63,849 nucleotides of DNA from Thecamonas trahens ATCC 50062 (lineage: Eukaryota > Apusozoa > Apusomonadida > Apusomonadidae): NCBI RefSeq assembly GCF_000142905.1, contig NW_013657628.1, positions 53,602-117,450 of the forward strand, in the 5' to 3' direction. A program made the position numbers and the translations under genes. The notes beneath the pieces were generated by a model. The model ran no database searches. It had not been told where the DNA came from and saw nothing but the letters and a program-made list of their open reading frames with translations. This document shows, in pieces, positions 1-9,887 of this stretch; positions within the stretch are counted from its first letter, which is position 1, and each line of letters begins with the position of its first letter.

Positions 1-50
1 CTTTTCCCCCTTCCCCCCCATTATCTCCCCTTAATTTCCATCCGGCAAGG

Positions 51-2849
51 ATGCTTGCGCAGGCCCCCCCGCCCGTCACCTTTTCCCCTTCCCCTCGCCC
101 CCCCCCCCCCCCCCTCCCCCCTCCCCCTCCGTCCTTCACACTCGACTCGTCCGAGACGATGGCAGTGAGTGTAGCCTGGCCAGGAGGCGGAGGAGATGGT
201 GAGGAGGACGTAGCTGTTGCTGGAGGTACTGCCTCGCTGGTCTTCTGGGCCGTGGCCGGGAGGTATGCTGCGCCTGTGGCCGGCTACTTCCCGCCGCTGG
301 AGGAGGCCACGGAGACCATCCAGCTCGATCTGCTGCCGGTTGTCAGATCGTCTGCTGGCGGTGGCGGTGGCGATGACGATGGCGGCGGCGGTGGCGGTGG
401 CGATGACGATGGTAGCGGCGGTGGTGGTCATGATGACGATGGTGGCGGTCCTGCTACTGATGCTGGTGCACCTCCTCGTCTTCGTCGTTGTCCTGCTGCG
501 GACACAGATGTGGTGATCGACATCATTCGCGTCCTCAAGGCATGCTCACTCTCTGTCTGCCAAACTCGTGTCGTCACAAACGTCATCGAGGCCAGCTACC
601 GCTCGTCCTCGGCATCGAATCCGCGGCCGCACCCACAGTGGCTTGCGTCCACCACCGTCACGTCAAGGCGCTTTGCTCACACCCGCTGGCGATCAGAGTC
701 GGCTGCCGCCCTGGACTCGCCGGCCTTCAACAGTTGTCGTGGCGAGGATGATGGTTGGGCGCTGATGAAGCCTGAGATTGGACCGGGCGCTGGCCGCCGC
801 AGGCGCGGGGTGGCCTTTGGCGACAACGCCATTCAACGCGCAGTCTCGGCGTCCGACTCTGACTCGGACGTCTCGGATGGATCGGGAGCAGGTGGCGGGC
901 GTCGGAGGAGCTTTGCCCCGTGCTCGCGATCTGGCTCCGAGTCCGGTTCCGACATGGCGCGCGAGGATGGCGACAGGTGTGGCGTGGCGCTGGACCTACT
1001 GAGCGGACCGGTCGACTCGTCGGTGGAGGACGAGCGAGTGCGGAGGAGGCAGGCGCGGCTGGCGGCGCGACGGGCGCGGATGCAGGCGAGCAGACAAGGT
1101 GCTCCGGCCGACGAGCGATCCGAGGCATCAGCTGGTGGTGCTAGCGAAGACACCGGTTCGCAGCGTTGCTCGAGCCCGATCCTCTCTCCGTCGCCGTCGA
1201 CGGTCGAGCTACGGCGTGAGCTACGACGAAAGCGGATGCAGGAGAAGATGGGCCGGTCGACCGACGGGTCGGGCGCCGAGGCGCAACGCCGGGCGCGCCG
1301 CGAGTCGCTGGCGTCATCGACGACGACAGAAGCCGAGTGTGAGGCGCACTCGCAGTTTATGTCACTCTCGACCGAAGTCCGACGGGCACGGCGGGCGAAG
1401 CGAGCAGCGGCAGCAGCAGCAGCAGCACCGGCGGTGGAGGCAACGGCGCCGAGCCCGAGCCGGTCCGAGTCGCGGGCGTCACGAGCCTCGCGGGCGTCCT
1501 CGGTGTCGGACGAGCGCTCCGAACTTAGTTTCACCGAGCTGAGCACACATCCGACTGAGCCTATGGCGCGGCCATTGCGATCGGGCGCAGCCTTTGTGGG
1601 CGTGGCGTCTGTGGGTGTGGCGTCGTCGCCGGTGGCGCCCTCACCGAGTCCAGAGCCGAGAGATGGCAGCCGGAGCAGCAACGACGAGCTGTCCGAGCTG
1701 GCGTCACGACGGGCCGCGCGACAGGCGCAACGAAACGAGCATGCGAATGCGCGACAGCAGCTCGTAGATACGCTCAACGCGCTCGACGACCTGGCAGCCG
1801 AAGCCGAGCCCAACACGGCTTCAAGCGAGTGCTCATCGGGGTGGTTTGACTCAGCCGAGAGCCCGCCGCGGGCGGTCCAGGCTGCAATCCGCCCCGTGCC
1901 TAAAGTGCCAACGATGCGGGCTGCATCGGCCGCGGACACGGCACCAAAGGACGTGGCTGATGCTTCTCTGAACGAGCTTGCTGCGCGCCGTGAAGCGCGA
2001 CTGCGGCGTCGGGCCGAGCTCCGCGCTATGCGAGCTGCGCTGGACGCCGAGGTCGAGTCGGGTGAACAGCCTGAGCCCAGACCCGAGGCTGAGGCCGAAC
2101 CCCAACCTGATCGACTTGCTGCTCGCCGCGAGGAGCGTCGTCGCCGCCGCGAGGCACTGCGCCAAGCGTCGGCTGATCCCGAGCCCACGCCCGATCCTGA
2201 ACCTGCGCCCGAGTCCGAGCCCACGCCTGATTCCAAGCCCACGCCCACACCCGATCCCGAGCCCATGCCTTCGCCCTCACCCTCACCCGAACCCCAACCC
2301 GATCGACTTGCTGCTCGCCGCGAGGAGCGTCGTCGCCGCCGCGAGGCACTGCGCCAAGCGTCGGCTGATCCCGAACCCACGCCCGATCCTGAACCTGCGC
2401 CCGAGTCCGAGCCCACGCCTGATTCCAAGCCCACGCCTACACCCTCACCCAAACCCCAACCCGATCGACTCGCCGCTCGCCGCGAGGAGCGCCGCCGCCG
2501 CCGCGAGGCACTGCGCCAAGCGTCGGCTGATCTGGCGTCCTCGCCCGATCCCGGACCCAAGCCCACGCCCACACCCGACCCCGAGCCCATGCCCTCGCCC
2601 TCACCCTCACCCGAACCCCAACCCGATCGACTCGCCGCTCGCCGCGAGGAGCGCCGCCGCCACCGCGAGGCACTGCGCCAAGCATCGGCTGATTCCGAAC
2701 CCACGCCCGATCCCAAACCTGCGCCCGAGTCCGAGCCCACGCCCGAGCCCACGCCGGAGGACGACGACGTCCTAGCCGAGTTTGCCGCCCGCCGCAAGGC
2801 CCGCGCCGCCGCCCGCGCCCGCCGCGCCGCGCTCCTCTCGCAACTCTAA
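51..2849 (+). CDS. Arg/Pro-rich repeat protein of unknown function
   Basis: Open frame of 932 codons; I do not recognise a family. The C-terminal third holds four near-identical copies of the motif LAARREERRRRREALRQASA (DNA copies begin near 2109, 2301, 2463 and 2625), separated by Pro-Glu/Pro-Ser spacers. Looser versions (ELAARREARLRRR, ELASRRAARQAQR, LAARRARMQ, EFAARRKARAAAR) run from about 1050 to the stop, so the protein looks like a chain of short basic helices joined by disordered linkers. The middle is Ser/Asp/Glu-rich and probably disordered. The start is uncertain: ATG at 51 lies before a C17 run, and such runs elsewhere in the window lie upstream of starts, so ATG 159 is more likely. 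The Gly/Asp-rich stretch 340-460 is also weak as coding sequence, and ATG 765 is a third option. No intron is needed. Coding status is supported mainly by the uninterrupted repeats. Confidence 0.6.
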   Translation: MLAQAPPPVTFSPSPRPPPPPLPPPPPSFTLDSSETMAVSVAWPGGGGDGEEDVAVAGGTASLVFWAVAGRYAAPVAGYFPPLEEATETIQLDLLPVVRSSAGGGGGDDDGGGGGGGDDDGSGGGGHDDDGGGPATDAGAPPRLRRCPAADTDVVIDIIRVLKACSLSVCQTRVVTNVIEASYRSSSASNPRPHPQWLASTTVTSRRFAHTRWRSESAAALDSPAFNSCRGEDDGWALMKPEIGPGAGRRRRGVAFGDNAIQRAVSASDSDSDVSDGSGAGGGRRRSFAPCSRSGSESGSDMAREDGDRCGVALDLLSGPVDSSVEDERVRRRQARLAARRARMQASRQGAPADERSEASAGGASEDTGSQRCSSPILSPSPSTVELRRELRRKRMQEKMGRSTDGSGAEAQRRARRESLASSTTTEAECEAHSQFMSLSTEVRRARRAKRAAAAAAAAPAVEATAPSPSRSESRASRASRASSVSDERSELSFTELSTHPTEPMARPLRSGAAFVGVASVGVASSPVAPSPSPEPRDGSRSSNDELSELASRRAARQAQRNEHANARQQLVDTLNALDDLAAEAEPNTASSECSSGWFDSAESPPRAVQAAIRPVPKVPTMRAASAADTAPKDVADASLNELAARREARLRRRAELRAMRAALDAEVESGEQPEPRPEAEAEPQPDRLAARREERRRRREALRQASADPEPTPDPEPAPESEPTPDSKPTPTPDPEPMPSPSPSPEPQPDRLAARREERRRRREALRQASADPEPTPDPEPAPESEPTPDSKPTPTPSPKPQPDRLAARREERRRRREALRQASADLASSPDPGPKPTPTPDPEPMPSPSPSPEPQPDRLAARREERRRHREALRQASADSEPTPDPKPAPESEPTPEPTPEDDDVLAEFAARRKARAAARARRAALLSQL
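98..114 (+). repeat. Poly-C tract, 17 C
   Basis: Homopolymer within a C/T-rich leader just before the ATG at 159. It is one of many sense-strand poly-C runs found upstream of genes in this window and argues that the ATG at 51 is not the translation start. Confidence 0.7.
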
Positions 2850-2868
2850 GGCCGCACAACCCTTTACC

Positions 2869-3837
2869 TCACGCCCCCTGCCGCTTGTCGCTTTGCACAA
2901 CCTTGGCCGCCGCCTGCTGCTCGCGGTACTTGATCGAGGTGTACCACACCACGCCGCCGACCGCGCCGAGCATGCCGGTCGCGAGCGTGCCCGAGACCGG
3001 CGAGTTGAGGAAGAGGACGCCGAAAATGAGGATGAGGATAAGCTTAAAGTGGCCGACCACGTGATACGTGAGCGGTGAGGTGTAGAAGATTAGCTGCGAT
3101 GACGAGATGTTGAGTGACGCCGCCATCAAGCACGTGAGCACCATAAACGCCACCCGCGACGAGCCGGCCACCTCGGGATCAAGGTCCGCCTGTAGCAGGC
3201 CCAGCATCTGCCCAACAGGATCGCGCTCGACAAGCATCGATGCCGCAATAAAGCACATAGCCGTCCACGGGAACATGTGAAAGTTGAGCTGGTACGTCGT
3301 GAGCCCGAGCTCGGTCGGCTTGGACTTTGACCACAGCGAATGCGTCGCCGAAGCCAGAATGGCCACGCACGAGCACCCCACCCCGGTCATGGTCACCGTC
3401 ACATCCGCCGTCGTCACAAACGCCACGCACACGCAGATGACCCCAAGGGCAGCCTGTGTGTCAAGGCCTACGCTCTTGCGGAAGAACACATACTGCATCG
3501 CCGCAGTCACAGGCGTCACCAGGAGCTTGGAGAGCTGATACGTGCCGACCGAGTTGAGCTTGAGCGAGAGATTGAAAAAGGCGACGGTGAAGAAGAACGA
3601 GGCCACCACCCGCGCAATCTGCAGTCCAGGCATCGGCTTGTAGCTCTCATACCCGAGCTTGATTAGCGCGTACACCGCAATCCACGAGGCAATGAGGTGC
3701 ATGCCCGTAAGGAACAGGATGCATTCAAGTCGAATAAAGTCGAGCAGCCACTTGTTGATGAGAATGAGGCCGACCGACGACGCCACGTTCCATGAGACAT
3801 ACCCAACAGAGACCAAGCTGGAAGTCATCTGTGCCAT
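2869..3837 (-). CDS. TPT/nucleotide-sugar transporter family (SLC35E3-like)
   Basis: A 322-residue protein, the usual length for the drug/metabolite superfamily triose-phosphate/nucleotide-sugar transporter branch. It is almost entirely hydrophobic with about ten predicted membrane segments. Family landmarks include an N-terminal SVGLILINKWLL segment, LNSVGTYQLSKLLVTPV in the middle, the loop TELGLTTYQLNFHMFPW and a C-terminal YHVVGHFKLILILIFG segment. The short tail is basic (KYREQQAAAK). Such proteins exchange phosphorylated sugars or nucleotide sugars across Golgi, ER or plastid membranes; SLC35E3-like members have no settled substrate. The start ATG begins MAQMTSSL. It is convergent with the upstream repeat gene, with 19 bases between stops, and divergent from the aldo-keto reductase gene. 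Confidence 0.88.
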   Translation of the reverse strand: MAQMTSSLVSVGYVSWNVASSVGLILINKWLLDFIRLECILFLTGMHLIASWIAVYALIKLGYESYKPMPGLQIARVVASFFFTVAFFNLSLKLNSVGTYQLSKLLVTPVTAAMQYVFFRKSVGLDTQAALGVICVCVAFVTTADVTVTMTGVGCSCVAILASATHSLWSKSKPTELGLTTYQLNFHMFPWTAMCFIAASMLVERDPVGQMLGLLQADLDPEVAGSSRVAFMVLTCLMAASLNISSSQLIFYTSPLTYHVVGHFKLILILIFGVLFLNSPVSGTLATGMLGAVGGVVWYTSIKYREQQAAAKVVQSDKRQGA

Positions 3838-4446
3838 TGTGCTCTCTCACCTCTCCCCTCCAGATACCCCTCCTTTCCGTCCTGGCGAGTTAGGTGCCTC
3901 TATCTACCTCACTTGCCCTTTTCCCGCCAACCTCTCCCACACCCGCCCGGGGAGGGATCCTCGCACACTCGCCACCCGCCCACACCCACACTCTTCGGGC
4001 AGCACACAATTTCTCCTTCAACGACGGGGGTGCGCTCCGCCTCGTGAAAAAAAAAATTTATCCCCCCCCTCTTCGCCACCCCCCCTCCCCTTCCCCCTCC
4101 CTGGTCACCTTGCTCCGCACCTGCCGCCGCACCAGCCCCACCCCCCCCCCCCCTCCCCACCTCCCCCTCCCCCCTCCTCCTCTGCCACCATCCTCCATCA
4201 CTCCATCCACACCCACACCCACACCCACATCCCTCCCCCCCTCCTCCCCCGCGCCAGCCCCTTTCCCGCTCCTTTCCCGCCCCCATCCTACACCCGCCCC
4301 TCCAATCATGTCACGCGCCGTCAGTCTTGCCGCGTGCTTGCGTCATCTCGACGACTGCCATTCATGAATGCAGGCGATTTCGGAACAAAAGCGCCTCCAC
4401 ATCTCCCGTCACCAGCATTTCACCAGACAAGGCAACTCACAACATC
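3838..4446. promoter_or_regulatory. Divergent intergenic region with poly-C tract
   Basis: 609 bases between two divergent starts. The plus strand is strongly C/T-rich, with a C13 run at 4141-4153 and (CA)-type repeats at about 4205-4230. No further gene is supported; the open frames here are proline-rich reading of C runs. It probably holds both promoters, but no specific element can be named. Confidence 0.45.
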
Positions 4447-5367
4447 ATGACCAGCCGCCCCACGATTACCACTGTTCCGCTCAACACGGGCGCTACGATG
4501 CCGCAACACGGCCTCGGGACCTGGCTTTCCAAGCCCGGCGAGGTCAAGGATGCGGTAAAGACGGCTCTGTACGCCGGCTACACCCACATCGATGCCGCAG
4601 CGGTGTATGGCAACGAGGCCGAGGTGGGCGAGGCCCTTGCCGAGGTCTTCGCCGATGAGGACTCGGGCATCAAGCGCGAGGACGTGTTCATTACCTCCAA
4701 GCTCTGGTCGCAGTCGCACGGTTCTATCGCCGAGGCGCTCAACCAGACGCTCAAGGATCTCCAGCTGGACTACCTCGACCTCTACCTCATCCACAACCCG
4801 GTGGCCTTCCAGGGCGAGACCGTGTTTGACGTCGCCGAGCTCGAGTACATCCCGCTCGCCGCCAAGTGGAAGGCCATGGAGTCGCTGCAGGACGCAGGCC
4901 TTACCCGCGCCATCGGCGTCTCCAACTTCCCCACCGCCCTCATCTACGAGCTCCTCTCCGTCGCCCGCATCCCGCCGGCTGTCGTCCAGATCGAGCGCCA
5001 CCCGTACAACGTCCAGAAGCTGCACGTCGACTTTGTCGAGCGCCACCACATCCACGTCACAAACTACTCGCCGCTCGGCAACCCGGGCAAGTACTCTGGC
5101 GGGCCCGAGACAAAGCTCCTCGAGCACCCCAAGGTCCTTGAGCTTGCAGACGCCCACAACAAGACCGCTGCACAGATCCTCATTCGCTGGGGCATCGACA
5201 AGGGTGCCACCGTCATCCCCAAGTCGGTCAACCCCGATCGCATCAAGGAGAACCTCGCCGTCTTTGACTTTCAGCTCCAGCCGCACGAGGTTGCTGAGCT
5301 TGATGCCCTCGACGTCGGCCACCGCTACCTCGACTTTACTTTCCTCGGCGTCCCCATCTTTACCTAG
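4447..5367 (+). CDS. Aldo-keto reductase family oxidoreductase
   Basis: NAD(P)H-dependent aldo-keto reductase of 306 residues, a normal length for this TIM-barrel family. The catalytic tetrad is complete: Asp49 and Tyr54 in HIDAAAVYGNE, Lys85 in FITSKLW and His116 in YLIHNPVAF. Cofactor-site motifs GVSNF, NYSPLGNPG and VIPKSVNPDRIKENL are in the expected order. I take the ATG at 4447 (MTSRPTITTV) rather than the in-frame upstream one at 4327, because the beta-hairpin start of the family begins a few residues after it and the upstream part has no AKR similarity. The C-terminal loop is short (FLGVPIFT), so substrate preference cannot be assigned. A single uninterrupted exon. Confidence 0.93.
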   Translation: MTSRPTITTVPLNTGATMPQHGLGTWLSKPGEVKDAVKTALYAGYTHIDAAAVYGNEAEVGEALAEVFADEDSGIKREDVFITSKLWSQSHGSIAEALNQTLKDLQLDYLDLYLIHNPVAFQGETVFDVAELEYIPLAAKWKAMESLQDAGLTRAIGVSNFPTALIYELLSVARIPPAVVQIERHPYNVQKLHVDFVERHHIHVTNYSPLGNPGKYSGGPETKLLEHPKVLELADAHNKTAAQILIRWGIDKGATVIPKSVNPDRIKENLAVFDFQLQPHEVAELDALDVGHRYLDFTFLGVPIFT

Positions 5368-5698
5368 ATGCCTACTGCTCTCATCAAACACACCGTCCAA
5401 CACCCCCCCCCCCCCCCCCCTCTCCCCACCTTGCGCCACATTTTCGCATGTGCCATGCCGACGCCACGTGACCTGCCCCACCAACCATCAGCCGACCAAT
5501 ATCGATTTTTAGCGGTTGTCCATTGTTTTTTCCTATTTCCATTCATTGACTCGCCTTGCCATTCATTATTGGTTGGTTTCTTTCTTGCCCGTCACGCCGG
5601 ACATTCTCCTCTCGCGCGTGGTCCACAGCCGCCCACGCTCCCCCCCTTCACCCTTCCCTCCCCCCCCTCCCTCGTGGCTCACCTTTGTTGGCGAAGCC
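5368..5698. promoter_or_regulatory. Intergenic region with C18 tract
   Basis: 331 bases between the reductase stop and the SH3-protein start. It contains a C18 run at 5403-5420 followed by an AT-richer part (5500-5580) and a C/T-rich leader directly before the next ATG. I see no gene in it. Confidence 0.45.
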
Positions 5699-6928
5699 AT
5701 GTTCACTGAGGGTATGGATGTGTATCTCCTTGCCGCTGTGGGCATCTCGCTTGCAGCGGTAGCGGCTTGGGCCTCCTCCTCGCCTCGCACCAAGGCTATG
5801 CCGTCGTCCTCCGCCACCACCACGTCGTCGTCAGCGAAGCTTTGCCAGCATGGCATTTTTGCTGGCGGCCGGCACGTGCGGGTGGTGACGGGCAAGGCGG
5901 CGAGGCCCGCCAAGGGCAAGCCCACCACCCAGCCCCCTCCTACTGCCTCCATTGGTGTCAATGGGCATGACCATGATGACTCCTCCATGGAGCATAACCT
6001 CGCGTCTCGTTTGGCTCGCTCGCTCCTCGACTCGCTTGTGGTCCTCTGGCCCGCTTCGCCAATTGGCTCTGTTCCGTACTCGCCATCCCCCTTGGCTGTC
6101 ACTGATCCAAATTTGCTCAAATCGCCGCTATCCGCCGCTCACCCGCCCGAGCCTGCCCCGCTCTCTGTCGCCCATGCTCTGCCGCTCTCACTGGCCAACC
6201 CATCCCGGGCGGACCCGGAGACTGCGTCGGGGAAAGTTGCTCATGTTCAGTCTCGTGCTGCCACGAAGGATGGCGTCCGTGCGTCTAACCCGTTGAGCCC
6301 AGTGGCTGCTGCCGCTGACGATAACGACGGCGTCGAGGAAGATGACGACGACGACGACGACGACAATGACAACGACAACGACACCCACAGCCGCGGAAAC
6401 GACAACGCTCTCAAGCCGAGCAACAGTCTCGCCGCTGCAATCGAGGTCCCGCTCTGCCTCGACCTCCCGGTCGACGCACACTGCCCGACCGTGGCGGCGT
6501 CGGACGCCATTGTTCTCCCGCGCGAGCCCAACGTCATGCAAGCGATCGAGGCCTTCAAGCCGCGCGCTGACGACGAGCTCCTGGTTGCCCCTGGCGACGT
6601 TGTCACCGTGCTCGAGCGCTACTCGGACGGCTGGATCATGGCCTGCAACGAGGGCGTGTGTGGCGTGCTCCCGGCCTCGTTCCTGGCCCCGCTCCAGGTC
6701 GCCGCCAAGTGGGCCTTTGTCCCGTCGTCACCCGACGAGGTCGCCCTCGCTGTTGGTGACCTCGTTGACATCTACGAGTTCTACGATGACGGCTGGGCCC
6801 TTGTCCGTGCTCCCTCGGGTGCCGCGGGCATGGCCCCGCAGTCGTTCCTCGACCACCCGGCCGCCGCCGCTGACGCCGGCCTTCACACCCCGTCGGCACT
6901 CGACACCCCGCCGGCTTCGCCGCACTAA
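5699..6928 (+). CDS. Membrane-anchored protein with two tandem SH3 domains
   Basis: 409 residues from ATG 5699. The N-terminus (DVYLLAAVGISLAAVAAWA) is a likely signal-anchor or signal peptide. A long Ser/Pro/Ala-rich region and an acidic run of Asp/Asn (about residues 215-240) are probably disordered. The C-terminus carries two adjacent SH3 domains: about 279-335 (IEAFKPRADDELLVAPGD, then WIMACN, GVLPASFL) and about 337-392 (DEVALAVGDLVDIYEFYDDG, then WALVRAP, MAPQSFL). Both keep the conserved Trp and the Pro of the binding groove, so proline-rich ligand binding is expected. If the N-terminal segment spans a membrane, the SH3 domains would face one side as an adaptor. The longer frame back to 5516 reads through a C/T-rich leader and is not needed. 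The domain call is firm; the cellular role is unknown. Confidence 0.82.
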   Translation: MFTEGMDVYLLAAVGISLAAVAAWASSSPRTKAMPSSSATTTSSSAKLCQHGIFAGGRHVRVVTGKAARPAKGKPTTQPPPTASIGVNGHDHDDSSMEHNLASRLARSLLDSLVVLWPASPIGSVPYSPSPLAVTDPNLLKSPLSAAHPPEPAPLSVAHALPLSLANPSRADPETASGKVAHVQSRAATKDGVRASNPLSPVAAAADDNDGVEEDDDDDDDDNDNDNDTHSRGNDNALKPSNSLAAAIEVPLCLDLPVDAHCPTVAASDAIVLPREPNVMQAIEAFKPRADDELLVAPGDVVTVLERYSDGWIMACNEGVCGVLPASFLAPLQVAAKWAFVPSSPDEVALAVGDLVDIYEFYDDGWALVRAPSGAAGMAPQSFLDHPAAAADAGLHTPSALDTPPASPH

Positions 6929-6952
6929 ACTGCAACCTGCCCTGCTGTTCAT

Positions 6953-9417
6953 TTAGCTGGAGCTCGAGTACGTGTCCGAGTCGGACCACGTCTTCTCCAC
7001 CACCTCGCCTTTCTGACGCCCGCCCGAGCTCGAGAACGTGCCCGAGCCCGTCGACGACGACGAACACGTCGATGTGAACGACCGCATGGTGGCGGTCGGG
7101 TCCGAGTACGACCGTGACGATGACATCGAGCCACACGACGACGACGTCGACGGTTCGAATTGCGCAGCATCGCCGTGCCTGCCTTGGCTCCTGCCATGCT
7201 TCGACGATGGCTGCGACAGCGCGCGCGCGTTGGACTCTCGCCCTCTCCGCCCTCCCGACGCAGGATAGCGCGAGAGCGGCGACGGTTGCGGTTGGCGTGG
7301 CACACGCCGCCGCCCGCCCGACAACGATCGCTCACCTGACGACGACCGAGGCCGCGACCGCTGGCTCTCGACCTCGTCCTCACCCTCCGGCACGGGCTCC
7401 GGCGATTCGAGATTGCGCTTCTTGCGGAGAGAGGTCGGCCCGTACTTGCCAATACGCCGCGACTGCGCCAACTGCCGGAGGCCGACTCGGGACCATCGCC
7501 GCTGCGCCCGCTTGCTCAGCGCCGCAATCTTCTTGGTCAGCCGCTTCTGGAACGCCTTGTCGATCGGCACGTTGTCGAGCGACGCCAACGCCCGCCCGAC
7601 CTGGGACCGTGTAATCGAGTCTTCGTGCGCAAACCCGGTGCCGACGAGGAGCGATCCCTGCGACGAGGCCAGCTTCTGCGGCATGCCCGTCATTCCGTGT
7701 TGCAGGCGGAACTGAAGTTGCTCGTTCTCCTTGCTCAGCTCCGAGACCCGCTTGCGCAGCGCGCGAATAGCCACCCGGTCGTTCCGCTGCTTCTCCTGCG
7801 CCTTCCGGATGTATTTGGTGTAGACCTGGTTGACTTGCGCAACACGCTTGCGAAGCACCCCCACAGGCACGGTACCTCGCACGCCTGGCGTCGGTGGCGC
7901 ACTCGACCCACCACCAGACGCCCCGCCTTCGCTCTCGCCACCAGACCCACCGGCATCGCTCTTGAGCACATCCTCCAGCCGGATCTTCGGCAGCTGGATC
8001 TCGGCATGTGTCCGCGCAATGTCACCGTCCCACCCGCTGAGCTCGGGCATGCCCGCCTCGGCGTCATCACCCAGCGGCGGCAGCAGCCGGTCGGCAACGC
8101 CTCGCGGCTCGGCAAACGCCTCATTCTCTAGCAGCATCCGCACCTCGAGCGAGAACTGCGACTCGACGGTCGCCACACGCGACTCAAAGTCCTCCGACGT
8201 CTCGATAAACTTCTCCAGCCGCTCGAGCATGAACCCTTGCTCGCGGCCCATGACCATGATCCGGCCGAGCGTCTCGCGGAGCACAGCTGCCTGCTTCCGC
8301 GACTGGATGTCAAAGCCGAGACGGTCGAGCGTGTGCGCCAGCGCCTTGGTCCGCGAAATCGATTTTTCCAGGCTGCTCGAAATCAAGCCCGTCTGCGAGA
8401 GCAGTTGGTGGACTCGATCGAGAAGGAGGACAATCTGCCGGAGAATCGCCTGCTGCGCCGCCGACATGATTCGAGTCTTGCCCGGTCCTCTGGTCGCCAC
8501 CGACCCACCCGCTGCAGAGAGACCGATCTCCTCTGTACTAGTCGCCAGCGACGGTGTCGATGCCATACCTGCATGCACCGTCGCCTCAGCACGCGTTCCC
8601 ACGGGAAGACCTGAAAGATTGGCGATGGCGCCAAACCGCCGGTCGACAAGCGCTTCCGAAGTGATGGCAAAGACTGGGACCGGCGACGGCCACCCCGTCA
8701 GCGAGGTCGGCCCCAGCCCAATGGCAGACGTCTTGGTCTCCAGTGAGTACAGCTTGGCGTCGACCTTATGCCACAGCGACTCGGTGGCCAGCACCTGTCC
8801 GCCCCATGCGCTCTCGGCCAACGCACGGACAAGCGACGCGTCTCGCCCGCTCAACCCGCCCCAGTGGAGACCCATAGCGAGTCTAGGTCCGCAGAAAATG
8901 ACGCTTCCTGTGAGCGACCGCTCCAGCGCCGCGCTCGGGAGCTCCAGCAGCTCCTCGGGCCACGGCGCAGACAGCAAATCAACTTGCAGTTTGAGCGCAA
9001 ACGCCACCGCCTCCAGCGGTGCCGAGAATACCACCCGCCCGCCGTCGTCCCCGAGCTCGACAACCAGCGGACGCTGTGGCGCAGCGGCGTGTCTTACCAC
9101 CGTGTGGACAATCTCCATGGCCTCCTCCATCACCTCTGCAGGCAGCGTGTCCCAGAACGTAGCAGCCGCATCGACTGAAAAAGCAGCAACTGCAGCCTTG
9201 CGAGGGAGAGCCATGCCACGGCCGCCGCTCGCGCCGCCAGCAGTTGATGCACCCATCGATGCATGCATAGACGCAACACGAGACGATACAGCAGCACCGC
9301 CCCCACATGAGCTGCTGGCGGGAGTGGCATCGGTTGCGAGACCAAGGTGTGTTGCAGCTGGCGGATGATGGTATGGAGCTCATCCACATCCAGTGGAAGC
9401 TCGTCAAAGTCGTCCAT
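6953..9417 (-). CDS. Degenerate class III cyclase-homology domain plus coiled coil; one frame break
   Basis: Two overlapping frames make one gene of about 821 residues. The first runs from ATG 9417 (MDDFDELPLDVDELHTI); the second carries the rest and is open from 9379. A missing base in the C5 run at 9300-9304 (G5 in sense) joins them. Residues after the Gly/Ala linker resemble a class III nucleotidyl cyclase: AAFSVDAAATFWDTLP aligns with the FTDIEGSTxLWE motif, then GDDGGRVVFSAPLEAVAFAL, LAMGLHWGG and ESAWGGQVLATESLWH follow in family order. The first metal-binding Asp is displaced and the ExGS part is lost, so catalysis is doubtful. Helical segments follow, then a strong coiled coil (RKRVSELSKENEQLQFRLQ) and a Ser/Arg-rich disordered tail. 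It may be a pseudo-cyclase scaffold. The homology is from memory and moderately sure. Confidence 0.7.
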
Positions 9418-9552
9418 GGTCACTCGCTCGACTGTCGCCTCTCTGCAACTCACCAGATGCGCAAGGGAAGTCTTTCGTAAGCCAGTCAATCGCCACCGAT
9501 GAGGTCACCGCCGACTCTGCAAGATGTAGGAGAGAGGGCACCTCAGTCGGTG

Positions 9553-9726
9553 CGGGTCAGATCGGTCGTCAACCAGCTCGTCACCACAGACGTTATTAGC
9601 TCTCACCCACGAGAATAGCGACAGTCAGCCAGTTCGGGTCAGATCGGTCGTCAACCAGCTCGTCACCACAGACGTTCTTGGCTCTCACCCACGAGAATAG
9701 CGACAGTCAGCCAGTTCGGGTCAGAT
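9553..9726. repeat. 82-bp tandem repeat, about 2.1 copies
   Basis: The unit begins CGGGTCAGATCGGTCGTCAA at 9553 and recurs at 9635; a partial third copy starts at 9717. The two full copies differ at only a few positions (for example TTATTAGC against TTCTTGGC). It lies upstream of the cyclase-like gene. It has no coding frame and no spacer structure like a CRISPR array. Confidence 0.9.
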
Positions 9727-9867
9727 TGGCTTCTGATGCGCTCGCCAGGTTGCCACCGCCTCGAGGCTGAGGAGAGGGAGTGGGCAGGACCACCAGAGGA
9801 GAGAGCCGGATGCACCAAAGGGTGGTTGTGAGGACACGGACGAGCGTACTAGCTACCTGGCTACGGA

Positions 9868-9887
9868 GGGGGGGGGGGGGGGGGGGG
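9868..9887 (-). repeat. Poly-G tract, 20 G (poly-C in sense)
   Basis: Homopolymer on the plus strand, so poly-C in the sense of the minus-strand genes. It matches the orientation rule seen at other genes in the window, where the C-rich strand is the coding strand. Confidence 0.75.

Noticed and set aside
833-2797. 654-codon minus-strand Ser/Arg/Gly open frame
   Set aside because: It mirrors the repeats of the plus-strand gene; GC-rich third positions keep antisense frames open. No domain and no independent start context.
9553-9726. CRISPR-like array
   Set aside because: Head-to-tail 82-bp units without spacers, in eukaryotic DNA.
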